This document shows, one piece after another, positions 43,566-51,861 of a stretch of DNA of 64,000 nt. Origin of the DNA: Streptomyces formicae (GTDB taxonomy: Bacteria > Actinomycetota > Actinomycetes > Streptomycetales > Streptomycetaceae); assembly GCF_002556545.1 (NCBI RefSeq), contig NZ_CP022685.1:1302001-1366000 (forward strand). The letters run 5' to 3'. The notes below the pieces were generated by a model. The model ran no database searches. It saw only the letters and a program-made list of their open reading frames with translations, and was not told the origin of the DNA. The position numbers and the translations under genes are program-made. How positions within the stretch are numbered: the stretch's first letter is position 1; each line of letters begins with the position of its first letter.

Positions 43566-44267
43566 ATGCAGACGACGCAGACCACCACGGACACCACTTC
43601 GCAGGGCAGCGCCGCCTACGCACCGACCGACCGCACCGTCCCCACCCGCTCGAAGGAACGCGCTTCGTACGACAAGGAGTCGGTCCACCGGATACTCGAC
43701 GAGGCCTACGTGTGCCACCTCGGCTTCGTACGCGACGGGGCGCCCGTCGTCCTGCCGACGCTCTACGGACGCGTGGGCGACCGCCTCTATGTGCACGGTT
43801 CGACGGGATCGCGACCGCTGCGCATGGCGGGCGACGGGAAGGACCAGGCGGACCCGGGCCTCCAGGTCTGCCTGACGGTGACGCACGTCGACGGCCTGGT
43901 GCTGGCCCGCTCCGCCTTCCACCACTCGATCAACTACCGCTCCGTAGTGGTGCACGGAACCGCCCACCAGGTCACGGACCCCGAGGAGAAGCGGGCCGCG
44001 CTCGACGCGCTGGTCGACCACGTGGTGCCGGGCCGCACCGCCGACTCGCGCCCCGCCAACGCCAAGGAGCTCGCGGCGACCGCCGTGCTCCGGCTCGACC
44101 TCGACGAGGTCTCGGCCAAGGCGCGCACCGGCGGCCCCAACGACGAGCCGGAGGACATGGACCTTTCGCACTGGGCCGGTGTCGTCCCGTTGCGCAAGGG
44201 CTACGACGCCCTGATCCCCGCCGCCGACCTCGCCCCCGGCATCGAGGTGCCGGACTACCTGGCCTGA
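43566..44267 (+). CDS. FMN-binding split-barrel protein (pyridoxamine 5'-phosphate oxidase family)
   Basis: The 233-residue protein has the split-barrel start (AYVCHLGFVRDGAPVVLPTL, about 47-66) and FHHSINYRSVVVHGTAHQV (about 118-136), typical of the pyridoxamine-phosphate-oxidase-related group. It is divergent from the MocR regulator; such pairs often relate to B6 or amine metabolism, but true PNPOx activity is not shown by the sequence. Confidence 0.9.
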   Translation: MQTTQTTTDTTSQGSAAYAPTDRTVPTRSKERASYDKESVHRILDEAYVCHLGFVRDGAPVVLPTLYGRVGDRLYVHGSTGSRPLRMAGDGKDQADPGLQVCLTVTHVDGLVLARSAFHHSINYRSVVVHGTAHQVTDPEEKRAALDALVDHVVPGRTADSRPANAKELAATAVLRLDLDEVSAKARTGGPNDEPEDMDLSHWAGVVPLRKGYDALIPAADLAPGIEVPDYLA

Positions 44268-44277
44268 CGGTGCTCCC

Positions 44278-44325
44278 GGTTCCAGGGGCACGTTCTCCGT
44301 AAGAAGAGAACGTGCCCCCGGAACC
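44278..44325. terminator. Strong bidirectional terminator hairpin
   Basis: Arms of 20 bp (44278-44297 and 44306-44325, GGTTCC... with ...GGAACC) pair with one mismatch around an 8-nt loop, between convergent genes. It is the longest stem in the window. Confidence 0.85.
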
Positions 44326-44368
44326 GCCCGCCACGCGCGCGTGCCCTGCGCGTGCCCCGCCGTGTCGA

Positions 44369-45337
44369 CTACGCCGGTGCCACGACCCGCCGCGCGGCCA
44401 CGGCCCCTCGCGCCTCCGCGACGGCGAGTCCCGTCACCGCGGCCAGCATCAGCACGGTGCCCGCCACGGTCGCCACCGTCAGTTCCTCGCCGAGCAGTAC
44501 GACCGCGATGACCGCGGCGCTCACCGGTTCGAGGAGCATGATCACGGAGACGGTCGCGGAGCGCACGACGGCCGCACCCGCGAAGTACAGGGCGTACGCG
44601 ACCGCTGTCGGGACGGCCGCGATGTACAGCAAGTAGACGCCCACGCGCGCCGGTTCCGCGGTGTGCGGCACGAGCCCCTCGGCCGCGGCGAGCGGCAGCA
44701 GGCAGAGCGAGACGACGGCGAACGCCCAGACCGTGGTGTCGGACGAGTCGGCGCCGCCGTCCCGCCCCCACCACCGGGTGACCAGCGTCATCGCCGCGTA
44801 GGCGGCCCCGGAGACGAGCCCCCACACCACGCCGACGGGCCGCACGGCCGCGTCACCTCCGCCGAGCACGAGCACCACCAGACCGGCGAGGGCGCCCACG
44901 ACGGCGACCACTCCGCCGCCTCCGAGCCGCTCCCCCATGGCGAATCGGGCACCGAGCGCGATGAGCACGGGCCCCGATCCCATGGTGACGACGGTGCCGA
45001 CCGCGAGGCCGGTCTCCTGCACGGCCGCGAAGTAGGCGGTCTGGAACACCGTGAGGGCCACGCCCGTCACGGCGATCCGCCGGATCCTGCGACCCAACGG
45101 CTCACCGGCGGCCGCTTTGTACGTCCTGGTCCGGCGCGAGCGCACCGTACGCGCGGCGAGCAGCAGCAGGAAGCCGCCCGCACAGCGCCAGAAGGAGAGG
45201 CTCACCGGCCCCATGTCGCTGTCCTGGAAGACCAGCGACGCGGCGGCACCTGCGGTGCCCCAGGCGATTCCGGCGACGATCAGAGAGAGGAGGCCACGCC
45301 CGACGGGCAGGCCGGGAGTGGCAATGGCGTTCGACAC
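44369..45337 (-). CDS. EamA family transporter
   Basis: The 322-residue membrane protein has ten hydrophobic helices, two EamA domains (about 15-145 and 160-305) and the typical motif [16 protein letters not shown] near the C-terminus. GTG 45337 follows GGAG by eight bases; the longer frame to 45901 overlaps the next gene and was rejected. A second EamA gene lies 152 bp upstream on the same strand; the two are only distantly alike. Substrate unknown. Confidence 0.9.
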   Translation of the reverse strand: MSNAIATPGLPVGRGLLSLIVAGIAWGTAGAAASLVFQDSDMGPVSLSFWRCAGGFLLLLAARTVRSRRTRTYKAAAGEPLGRRIRRIAVTGVALTVFQTAYFAAVQETGLAVGTVVTMGSGPVLIALGARFAMGERLGGGGVVAVVGALAGLVVLVLGGGDAAVRPVGVVWGLVSGAAYAAMTLVTRWWGRDGGADSSDTTVWAFAVVSLCLLPLAAAEGLVPHTAEPARVGVYLLYIAAVPTAVAYALYFAGAAVVRSATVSVIMLLEPVSAAVIAVVLLGEELTVATVAGTVLMLAAVTGLAVAEARGAVAARRVVAPA

Positions 45338-45489
45338 GAGAAGTTCTCCGCAGAAGAGATGGGCTCTGGGCTCCGTCTGCGGGCAGCACCGTTCCGCCCG
45401 GCCACCGGCCTGGGCGTGATCCTCGAGGTGCCCCGCGCTACGCGGCGGGAGGCGGAAGAACGAGCGCTCGTGCGTGCATGAGTCGCACC

Positions 45490-46545
45490 CTAGGAGGCGT
45501 TGCCACTGCGCGACAACTCCGTTTCGGGTGCCGGAACTCCGCCTGTCTCCGAAGAGTGCGAGCTGCTCGCGAGCTCCATGGACTCCGCGGATCGCACGGG
45601 CTTCGGCGGCGCGGAGACCTGGGCGATGAACGCTCCCACCAGCACGACCGCGCCCCCGACGATCTGCGGCGCGGACAGGTGTTCCCCGAGCACGATCCAG
45701 GCCAGGGCGGTCGCCACGACGGCTTCGAGGCAGGCCACCACGCCCGCGACCTGGGGCGAGAGCCTGCGCACCGACAGCACCCCGGTGACGTAGGCGACGA
45801 CCGTCGCGACGAGCACGATCCAGCCGAGCAGCAGCCAGGCGGGGACGGTCGTGCCGTTCAGGTCGGCGTGCCCCGTGAGCACCGACCAGTCCATGCCCCA
45901 CGGGCGCGCGACGACGGTCAGCACTGCGGTGCCGACGAGCAGTCCGTACGCGATGACACCCAGCGGATCGGGGGCGTCGTCACCCGCGTCGCTGCCCTGG
46001 TCGGAGAGGATGAAGTAGCCGACCTGACAGCAGGCCGCGCCGAGCGCGAGCAGCAGCCCCACGACGTCGAAGCTCAGCCCGGACCACACCTCCACGACGC
46101 AGGCGAGCCCGCCGACCGCGAGCACCACGCCGAGGGCGGCCGCGCGGGTCACGGGCCGCCGCTGCACGAAGCGCACCCAGCCGAGGACGAGCGCCGGGGC
46201 GAGGTATTCGATGAGCAGCGCGACACCGACGGGAATGCGCGAGAGAGCGGCGAAGTAGCAGGCCTGGACGCCCGCGACGGCGAGGAGGCCGAACCCGGCG
46301 AGCAGCGCGGGCCTGCTCCGCAGGAGACCGCGGTGGCGCCAGGCCACGGGCAGCATCACCAGGGCGGCGCCCGCCACCCGCAACCACACCACGTGGAGCG
46401 GGTCGAGACCCGCTTCGATCAGCGGCTTCGCCGCGACGCCGGAGCCACCGAAGGCGATCGCCGCCACCAGGGCGAGCCCCAGTCCGACGCCTCTCCCCCG
46501 GTTCTCCACTGTCCCCTGATTCCCCTGAGCCGCTTGCACCGGCAC
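45490..46545 (-). CDS. EamA family transporter with Ser/Glu-rich tail
   Basis: The 351-residue membrane protein has ten hydrophobic helices. The second EamA repeat ends with [20 protein letters not shown], and a hydrophilic Ser/Glu/Pro tail (about 318-351) is predicted cytoplasmic. It is of the RhaT/YicL group, probably a metabolite exporter. GTG 46545 is used; no better start is near. Confidence 0.88.
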   Translation of the reverse strand: MPVQAAQGNQGTVENRGRGVGLGLALVAAIAFGGSGVAAKPLIEAGLDPLHVVWLRVAGAALVMLPVAWRHRGLLRSRPALLAGFGLLAVAGVQACYFAALSRIPVGVALLIEYLAPALVLGWVRFVQRRPVTRAAALGVVLAVGGLACVVEVWSGLSFDVVGLLLALGAACCQVGYFILSDQGSDAGDDAPDPLGVIAYGLLVGTAVLTVVARPWGMDWSVLTGHADLNGTTVPAWLLLGWIVLVATVVAYVTGVLSVRRLSPQVAGVVACLEAVVATALAWIVLGEHLSAPQIVGGAVVLVGAFIAQVSAPPKPVRSAESMELASSSHSSETGGVPAPETELSRSGNAS

Positions 46546-46631
46546 ATCATGGCAGGAGGCGTCATGAGCGTCACCCCTGATGGCGCCTGTCTCAATCGGC
46601 GGACGCGCACGCCTGTGCCGGGACGGGCACC

Positions 46632-46671
46632 GCTCGTGGAGTGCGGGGAAGGCTCGTGGAGTGCAGGGAAG
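46632..46671. repeat. 20-bp tandem duplication
   Basis: GCTCGTGGAGTGC followed by (G/A)GGGAAG occurs twice head to tail (46632-46651 and 46652-46671) with one difference, between the EamA gene and the Clp-N-like gene. Confidence 0.75.
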
Positions 46672-46677
46672 GGCGGG

Positions 46678-47229
46678 TCAGGAGCCCGTGCCGTACTCCT
46701 CGGCGTACTCCTGGCATCCGGCCTCGACCCGGGCCAGCAGGCGCGGCACGTCGACCCCCGCCCGTCCGAGGACCTCGACCGCACGGCACTCAGGGTCGGC
46801 GGCGAGACCCGCGAGCAGGTCGATGCCGAGGGCGCGCGGGTCGCCGCGCAGTTCGGCGCGGTCCAGGGCCATCTCCATCGCGGTGGCGGCGGCGGGCGAC
46901 CAGCCCGCCTCCTTCACCGCCGTGACCATCGGCACCGCGCCGGAGTCCTCGACGGTGCCCTGCCACTGGAGGCCGTAGCCGATGCTGCGCTGCACAAGAT
47001 AGCCGAGGAGCCGCACGACCTGTCCGCCGTCCTCGAAGACGGCGCGGACCGCCGGGTCGGATTCGAGCAGGGAATGCAGGAGGTGCGCGGTGTCGATCTG
47101 CCGGTCCCCGTCACGCACCGCGCGCCGGCGCGCGCCGGCCACCACCGACGTCAGCTCAGCACTGAGCCGGGAGTCGAGTTCTGCGCGGGGGGAGCCGGGC
47201 TCGGCGCCCGGCGGGGTACGGCTTTGCAC
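46678..47229 (-). CDS. Clp N-terminal (repeat) domain protein
   Basis: The 183-residue protein carries Clp-N-type helical repeats: QIDTAHLLHSLLESDPAVRA (about 44-63) and LGIDLLAGLAADPECRAVEV (about 134-153), as in ClpC/ClpB substrate- or adaptor-binding domains. It has no ATPase module. Stand-alone members may be adaptors or decoys of Clp proteases. Partner unknown. Confidence 0.85.
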   Translation of the reverse strand: MQSRTPPGAEPGSPRAELDSRLSAELTSVVAGARRRAVRDGDRQIDTAHLLHSLLESDPAVRAVFEDGGQVVRLLGYLVQRSIGYGLQWQGTVEDSGAVPMVTAVKEAGWSPAAATAMEMALDRAELRGDPRALGIDLLAGLAADPECRAVEVLGRAGVDVPRLLARVEAGCQEYAEEYGTGS

Positions 47230-47424
47230 TCTCCCACCACATCAACCCCCACGGGCATATGCATCGGCGGCGGGGAGCATCTTCGCGTCCGACACAAGTT
47301 GGGCACTCCTCCGTCGGTTGTCCTCCTTACGGATGAGATCCACCCGATCTTCATCCAGGGGCGCGCGCCGCCTTGCCTCACGCCCGGCGGGCAACCATCG
47401 CGCGGTGGCACTCGTCCCATAAGC

Positions 47425-47613
47425 ATGGAGAGCAGGTCCTGGATGGTCGCCCTGCCGGCGATCGACGGCAGGCAGTACGTCTACCGGGTGTACGCACCCG
47501 AGGACGCACTGCCCGCCGACCTGTTCTGGGAAGCCTGGCACTGCCATGACGAGGGCCCGTTCCCGAGGGCGTCGGACCTCTTCGACGCTGCGGAGATACG
47601 ACGGGTCGGCTGA
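47425..47613 (+). CDS. Small hypothetical protein (62 aa)
   Basis: ATG 47425 opens a 62-residue acidic protein with a high share of aromatic residues (QYVYRVYAPEDALPADLFWE, AWHCHDEG). The stop lies 12 bp before the stop of the convergent methyltransferase gene. No family is recognised. Internal ATG 47442 is a possible alternative start. The compact composition with aromatic clusters argues against a chance frame. Confidence 0.6.
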   Translation: MESRSWMVALPAIDGRQYVYRVYAPEDALPADLFWEAWHCHDEGPFPRASDLFDAAEIRRVG

Positions 47614-47625
47614 GGCCCCGCCTCG

Positions 47626-48501
47626 CTAGGGCCGGGTGCCGACGACCACTGTCGCGTACAACTCCTCGTCCTCGACCACCCGCGCCACGAGCCCCGCGCG
47701 CTCGACGGCCCCGCGCGCCGCCGCGACCTGGCCCTCGCTCGTCTCGAACAGCAGATGGCCACCGGGCGCCAGCCACTCGGCCGCCTCCGCCGTCACCCTG
47801 CGCAGCACGTCGAGGCCGTCCCTGCCGCCGTCGAGCGCCACCCGCGCCTCGTGCACGCGCGCCTCGGCGGGCAGCAGGCCGACCTCTTCGGTGGGGACGT
47901 ACGGGACGTTGGCCAGCAGGATGCCGACGCGGCCGCGGAGCGCGGCGGGCAACGGGTCGTAGAGGTCGCCCTCGTAGACCGTGCCCCCGGCGGCCGCGAC
48001 GTTGCGGCGTGCGCAGCGCACCGCCGCGGGGTCGATGTCGGCGGCGTGCAGCTCGACGGGGCCGAGGGCGGCGGCGAGCGCGGCGCCGAGCGCGCCGGAT
48101 CCGCAGCATAGATCGACGACGACGGGTCTGGGGCCGGTCCCGGCTCCCGTCCCGTCTCCGTCTCCGGCGAGCGCGATGGCCCGCTCGACGAGGAACTCGG
48201 TGCGGCGGCGCGGGACGAAGACCCCGGGGTCCACCGCGATCCGCAGTCCGCGGAACCCGGCCCAGCCAAGGACGTGTTCGAGGGGCAGTCCGCTCGCCCT
48301 GCGCTCCACCATGGCGGACAGTTCGGCCGGGGTGCGCGCCGCGGAGAGGAGCAATTCCGCCTCGTCCTCGGCGAAGACGCACCCGGCGGCACGCAACGCG
48401 GCGACGACGGCGGGGGACGACACGGACGGAGAAGCGGACGGAGAAGGGGACGAAGACGAACGAGAAACGGCCGAAGCCGGAGAAGACTCTGATACCGACA
48501 T
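47626..48501 (-). CDS. PrmC/HemK-related N5-glutamine methyltransferase-like protein
   Basis: The 291-residue protein resembles the PrmC-related methyltransferases of actinobacteria. It has a Ser/Pro-rich low-complexity start (about 5-30), a helical substrate domain (about 30-105, ending FVPRRRTEFLVE) and an SAM domain with VVDLCCGSGALG (about 127-138). The NPPY catalytic motif reads NVPY (LLANVPYVP). The changed second residue suggests a substrate other than release factor. Confidence 0.88.
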   Translation of the reverse strand: MSVSESSPASAVSRSSSSPSPSASPSVSSPAVVAALRAAGCVFAEDEAELLLSAARTPAELSAMVERRASGLPLEHVLGWAGFRGLRIAVDPGVFVPRRRTEFLVERAIALAGDGDGTGAGTGPRPVVVDLCCGSGALGAALAAALGPVELHAADIDPAAVRCARRNVAAAGGTVYEGDLYDPLPAALRGRVGILLANVPYVPTEEVGLLPAEARVHEARVALDGGRDGLDVLRRVTAEAAEWLAPGGHLLFETSEGQVAAARGAVERAGLVARVVEDEELYATVVVGTRP

Positions 48502-48781
48502 GCGAAGAAAACCTTCCGGGATCCCGATGGGGCTCCCTCGGTCACCTATGCCGGGTGAACCGCGCGGTCGCGAAAGGAGAGCACCCGACCAACTACTGCG
48601 GTAATGGGTCTCACCTCCCAGAGCCGTGGCCCGCGTCCGTCGCGGGGCAAGGGAACACTACCCCACCCCCGCACCGAATAGATCTGACGGTTCATCAGTA
48701 TTGAATGTTCCAGGCCCTGCCGCTACGTTCCGCGACACCGTAGCTGCGGCCGTCGCAGCACCCGACGGGAAGAGGTGCCGC

Positions 48782-49210
48782 ATGGCCGAAGTCAGCGCGG
48801 AAGCACGGATCGACGCCCCCGCCGAGAAGGTCTGGGCCCAACTCACCGACTTCTCCTCGTACGGCGAGTGGAACTCCACGCACACCAGCTTCCCCCAGGG
48901 CGGCCCGACCACCTTGGAAGTGGGCGGCACCTTCGCCGAGAACATGAAGCTGATGGGCTTCCCCGCCGAGGTGAACTGGACCATCGAAGAGCTGGAGACC
49001 GCTCGCACCCTGGGCATCAGGGGCAAGGGCCCGATGGGCGTCAACGTCGGCACCCGCTACACGCTCTCCCCCGAAGGAACGGCCACACTGGTCCGCATCG
49101 AAGGCGAGTTCACCGGCGCCGCCGTCTCCCTCATGGCGGGCAAGCTCAAGGACTCGGCGACCGCCGCGCTCGACGAGTCGCTGCGCAAACTGCGGGGCCT
49201 GGTCACCTGA
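48782..49210 (+). CDS. SRPBCC (polyketide cyclase/START-like) protein
   Basis: The 142-residue helix-grip protein has the family start EARIDAPAEKVWAQLTDFSSYGEWN split over strand 1, helix 1 and the turn (about 8-32), and a long C-terminal helix (SATAALDESLRKLRGL). It binds a hydrophobic ligand in its cavity; no catalytic residue can be assigned. The 280-bp spacer upstream (48502-48781) holds several G+C-rich stems but no element that I can name. Confidence 0.88.
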   Translation: MAEVSAEARIDAPAEKVWAQLTDFSSYGEWNSTHTSFPQGGPTTLEVGGTFAENMKLMGFPAEVNWTIEELETARTLGIRGKGPMGVNVGTRYTLSPEGTATLVRIEGEFTGAAVSLMAGKLKDSATAALDESLRKLRGLVT

Positions 49211-49216
49211 CGCGCA

Positions 49217-49276
49217 GCACGACGACGCACGGCACGACGAGGCACAGTACGACGACGCGCCGTACGACGAAGCGCC
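49217..49276. repeat. Four tandem 15-bp repeats
   Basis: Units GCACGACGACGCACG, GCACGACGAGGCACA, GTACGACGACGCGCC and GTACGACGAAGCGCC follow without gaps directly after the SRPBCC stop. The last overlaps a terminator stem. Confidence 0.8.
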
Positions 49277-49298
49277 CCACACCATGCGTGCGGGGCGC
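49272..49298. terminator. Bidirectional terminator stem
   Basis: GCGCCCC (49272-49278) pairs with GGGGCGC (49292-49298) between the convergent SRPBCC and PadR genes. Confidence 0.5.
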
Positions 49299-49333
49299 CT
49301 CATCTGCGGTGGGGGCCGTCGGCCCCGACCACC

Positions 49334-49963
49334 TCAGTCCTCATCGGCGAGGATCAGGTACAGCTTCTTGCGGGCGTCGTTGATGACCGTGAGCGCCTTC
49401 TCGCGCTGCTCCTTGCTGCCGGTCTTCCAGACCTGGCCGAACGCCTCCATCAGACCGAAACCGGCCTGCCGGATCTCGTTCAGCGTGTCCCAGTCGACTC
49501 CGCGTCCGGCTTCCTCCCAGGGCGCGTCGGGGCCCTCTTCGGCCGCCTCGGTCCCGGCCTCGGTGAGCGAGAAGAGCTTCTTGCCGCCCTCGCTCGCGCT
49601 GCTGATGAGGCCCTCGTCCTCCAGGAGCTGGAGGGTCGGGTAGACGGAACCGGGGCTGGGCTTCCACGCCCCGCCGCTGCGCTCGGCGATCTCCTGGATC
49701 ATTTCGTAGCCGTGCATGGGGCGGTCCTTCAGAAGCGCCAGGATCGACGCGCGTACGTCGCCGCGCCTCGCCCTGCCGCGCGGGCCGCCGCGACCGCCTC
49801 GACCGCCGCCGCCCCAAGGACCACCGGGGCCCCCGAAGCCGGGGCCGAACGGGCCGAACGCCCCGCGCCGCCCTTCGAATCCTTCTCGGCCGAAACCTTC
49901 GCGGCCCTGGGGGCCGCCGCGGCGGCCACGTCCGTGCTCGTGTTCAAAACCGTGGGAACGCAT
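49334..49963 (-). CDS. PadR family regulator with Gly/Arg-rich N-terminus
   Basis: The 209-residue protein has a PadR winged HTH at about 70-140 (ILALLKDRPMHGYEMIQEIA and GGAWKPSPGSVYPTLQLLED) and a C-terminal dimer helix. The first 65 residues are disordered, with runs of Gly, Phe, Pro and Arg (GFGGPGGPWGGGGRGG). ATG 49963 follows AAGGAG by eight bases; the frame upstream to 50113 crosses the operator. An autoregulated repressor is likely. Confidence 0.92.
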   Translation of the reverse strand: MRSHGFEHEHGRGRRGGPQGREGFGREGFEGRRGAFGPFGPGFGGPGGPWGGGGRGGRGGPRGRARRGDVRASILALLKDRPMHGYEMIQEIAERSGGAWKPSPGSVYPTLQLLEDEGLISSASEGGKKLFSLTEAGTEAAEEGPDAPWEEAGRGVDWDTLNEIRQAGFGLMEAFGQVWKTGSKEQREKALTVINDARKKLYLILADED

Positions 49964-50059
49964 AGCGATCACTCCTTGATTCTCTGCTGGGTCCACCGTG
50001 ATCCACTCACGGTGGAAGTTCGATCTTTGATCAGTCGCGAACCTGTCGCGATGTCTCAA

Positions 50060-50069
50060 CGATATATCG
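50060..50069. promoter_or_regulatory. Candidate PadR operator CGATATATCG
   Basis: A perfect 10-bp A+T-rich palindrome lies 97 bp upstream of the PadR start. PadR-type sites commonly contain ATATAT-centred dyads. TCGCGA words (50021-50052) flank it. Confidence 0.5.
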
Positions 50070-50109
50070 GAAGAGTTCGACTGACAACCCCCCGCAGAGA
50101 CGGAAGGGC

Positions 50110-50490
50110 TCACACGGCGAGGGCGCCACCCACGAAGGTGCGCTCCTGCGGTGACGCGACGAGTTCGACCATGGTCCCGGCGCGGAGGTCATCCCCGACG
50201 ACGCGCGTGATCGCGTCGGTGAGCGCGGCGCCGAGCCGCGCGGTGATCCGGGCGGCGTCAGGGCGGTCGAAGACTCCGGCGCGGACCCCCAGGACCACCG
50301 AGACATTCGTGTCCACGGCCTTGCCGCCCTGCGCGAAACGGCCTGCGGGGACTCCGGCCAGGCGGACGCTCACGAGATCGCGAGCCCATTCGCCATAGAC
50401 GCTGACGACGGCGTCGGTCAGCGCGGCGATGAGCGCGGGCTCATTCCCGGCCAGCCTGTCCTCTGCGAGGTGGGCGGTCAGATGCGGCAT
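50110..50490 (-). CDS. Tautomerase (4-oxalocrotonate tautomerase/MIF superfamily)-like protein
   Basis: The 126-residue protein begins Met-Pro-His; the proline after the initiator methionine would be the catalytic base of the tautomerase superfamily. The size is that of a fused double beta-alpha-beta (MIF-like) member. ATG 50490 follows GAGG. It is divergent from a MarR regulator with twin operators between, so it is probably its target. Substrate unknown. Confidence 0.85.
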   Translation of the reverse strand: MPHLTAHLAEDRLAGNEPALIAALTDAVVSVYGEWARDLVSVRLAGVPAGRFAQGGKAVDTNVSVVLGVRAGVFDRPDAARITARLGAALTDAITRVVGDDLRAGTMVELVASPQERTFVGGALAV

Positions 50491-50505
50491 AGTAGACCTC
50501 GTTCC

Positions 50506-50535
50506 CTTTGTAGTTAAAGCCTTTGTTTTCAAAGG
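50506..50535. promoter_or_regulatory. Twin MarR operators CTTTG-N4-(C/T)AAAG
   Basis: CTTTGTAGTTAAAG (50506-50519) and CTTTGTTTTCAAAG (50521-50534, within the perfect CCTTTG-TTTT-CAAAGG dyad 50520-50535) are 15 bp apart centre to centre, in the 64-bp gap between the divergent tautomerase and MarR genes. Confidence 0.75.
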
Positions 50536-50554
50536 TATCTGGAAGAGGTCGTTG

Positions 50555-51037
50555 ATGTCCACGGAACCGGACGGCCCAGCCGTCGACGAAGCCGTCCGTA
50601 CGCTGCTGTTGCTCATGCCACGGCTCGTCGGCCGCGCCAAGCGCCTGCCCATCCCTCCGGCGCTCCAGGGCCTCGACCTGGCGCCGCGGCATCTCGCGCT
50701 GCTGGCCCACCTGGAGTACGACGGCCCCACCAGCGTCAACGACCTGGCCGCCCGGCTTGAGGTGGCTCCGACGACCGTCAGCCTCATGGTCAGCGAGCTG
50801 TCACGGCCGGGCGTCCTGCAACGCACCGCCGACCCCACCGACCGCCGCCGCCGCATCGTCGCCATCGCCCCGGCCTACGCCGCGCCCATCGGCGAATGGC
50901 TTTCCGGCAGCGCCTCCGCCTGGGAAGGCGTCATGCGCGGTCTCGACCCCGCGGAACGCGCCACGGTCATCTCCGCCCTGCACGCCTACGAAGCCGCCTT
51001 GGAGCAGGCGGGCGACCAGCACCATCGGAACGCTTAG
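50555..51037 (+). CDS. MarR family regulator
   Basis: The 160-residue protein has a winged HTH: GPTSVNDLAARLEVAPTTVS (about 57-76) with wing DPTDRRRRIVAIAP (about 93-106). ATG 50555 follows GAGG. It is divergent from the tautomerase gene; twin palindromes between the starts suggest repression of both. Confidence 0.93.
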   Translation: MSTEPDGPAVDEAVRTLLLLMPRLVGRAKRLPIPPALQGLDLAPRHLALLAHLEYDGPTSVNDLAARLEVAPTTVSLMVSELSRPGVLQRTADPTDRRRRIVAIAPAYAAPIGEWLSGSASAWEGVMRGLDPAERATVISALHAYEAALEQAGDQHHRNA

Positions 51038-51193
51038 CCGCTCCGGCGAAACACTCGGCCGCGTGAGCGAACCGGGACTGGCGCACCGCACGAGACGCAC
51101 GCCACATCCGGCCATGTCACAACTGACCGCGCCCGCTCCGTCTATCAGGCGTACGCACCGAGAACCGCACGGCCGATACCCCAGGAGCGCAGC

Positions 51194-51667
51194 ATGGAAG
51201 CCCGTCTGAACCCCCTCGCCAGCCCGCACATGGCCAAGGCCCTCAAGCACATCATCGCGGCCCACGGCGCACTCACGGAGTCGACGCTGCCCGGCGCCAC
51301 ACAGGAGCTGGTGAAGATCCGCGCCAGCCAGATCAACGGCTGCGCGGGCTGCATCGACATGCACACCAAGGAGGCCGCGCACGCCGGGGAGACCGCGCTG
51401 CGCCTCAACCTCGTCGCCGTCTGGCGCGAGGCCACCGTGTTCACCGAGGCCGAGCGCGCCGCCCTGGAACTGGCGGAGCAGGGCACCCGCATCGCGGACG
51501 CGGCCGGTGGCGTGACCGACGAGGCGTGGGCGAACGCCGCCAAGCACTACGACGAGGACGAACTCACCGCCCTGGTCGGCATCATCGCCTTGATCAACGC
51601 CTTCAACCGCATGAACGTCATGACCCAGCAGCCCGCGGGCGACTACAAGGTGGGCCAGCACGGATAG
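51194..51667 (+). CDS. Carboxymuconolactone decarboxylase / AhpD-like protein
   Basis: The 157-residue all-helical protein has the AhpD-type motif NGCAGCIDMHTKEA (Cys-x2-Cys and His, about 48-61), typical of alkylhydroperoxidase-like antioxidant members. It probably reduces peroxides using a thiol relay. A perfect hairpin terminator follows. About 155 bp separate it from the MarR gene, so co-regulation is possible but unproven. Confidence 0.92.
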   Translation: MEARLNPLASPHMAKALKHIIAAHGALTESTLPGATQELVKIRASQINGCAGCIDMHTKEAAHAGETALRLNLVAVWREATVFTEAERAALELAEQGTRIADAAGGVTDEAWANAAKHYDEDELTALVGIIALINAFNRMNVMTQQPAGDYKVGQHG

Positions 51668-51694
51668 GCAAGGGGAAGGGAGCGGACGACACCC

Positions 51695-51729
51695 ACGCCC
51701 TGGGCGCCGAGGAGCGGTGCCCAGGGCGT
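51695..51729 (+). terminator. Intrinsic terminator
   Basis: ACGCCCTGGGC (51695-51705) pairs perfectly with GCCCAGGGCGT (51719-51729), 28 bp past the AhpD-like stop. Confidence 0.75.
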
Positions 51730-51825
51730 CGCCGTATCCCTCGCCCGCTCCCGGGCAGAGAGGGACGGCCGCTCCCAGACAAGAAGGAAGCCCCCAGAAA
51801 CAAGTCCACTAACCCTGAATTGGCC

Positions 51826-51855
51826 TTGGCCGCCGCCCCATTGGCCTCCTACCGT
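51826..51855 (+). promoter_or_regulatory. Candidate leaderless promoter of the PhzF gene
   Basis: TTGGCC (51826-51831), 18 bp, then TACCGT (51850-51855), which ends 6 bp before ATG 51862. This would explain the missing ribosome site. Confidence 0.5.
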
Positions 51856-51861
51856 CGACAC

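Noticed and set aside
48502..48781. Possible riboswitch or structured RNA between the methyltransferase and SRPBCC genes
   Set aside because: Several stems (for example GGGTG/CACCC near 48555-48587) can be drawn on either strand, but no class core (cobalamin, SAM, c-di-AMP, c-di-GMP, TPP, FMN) fits.
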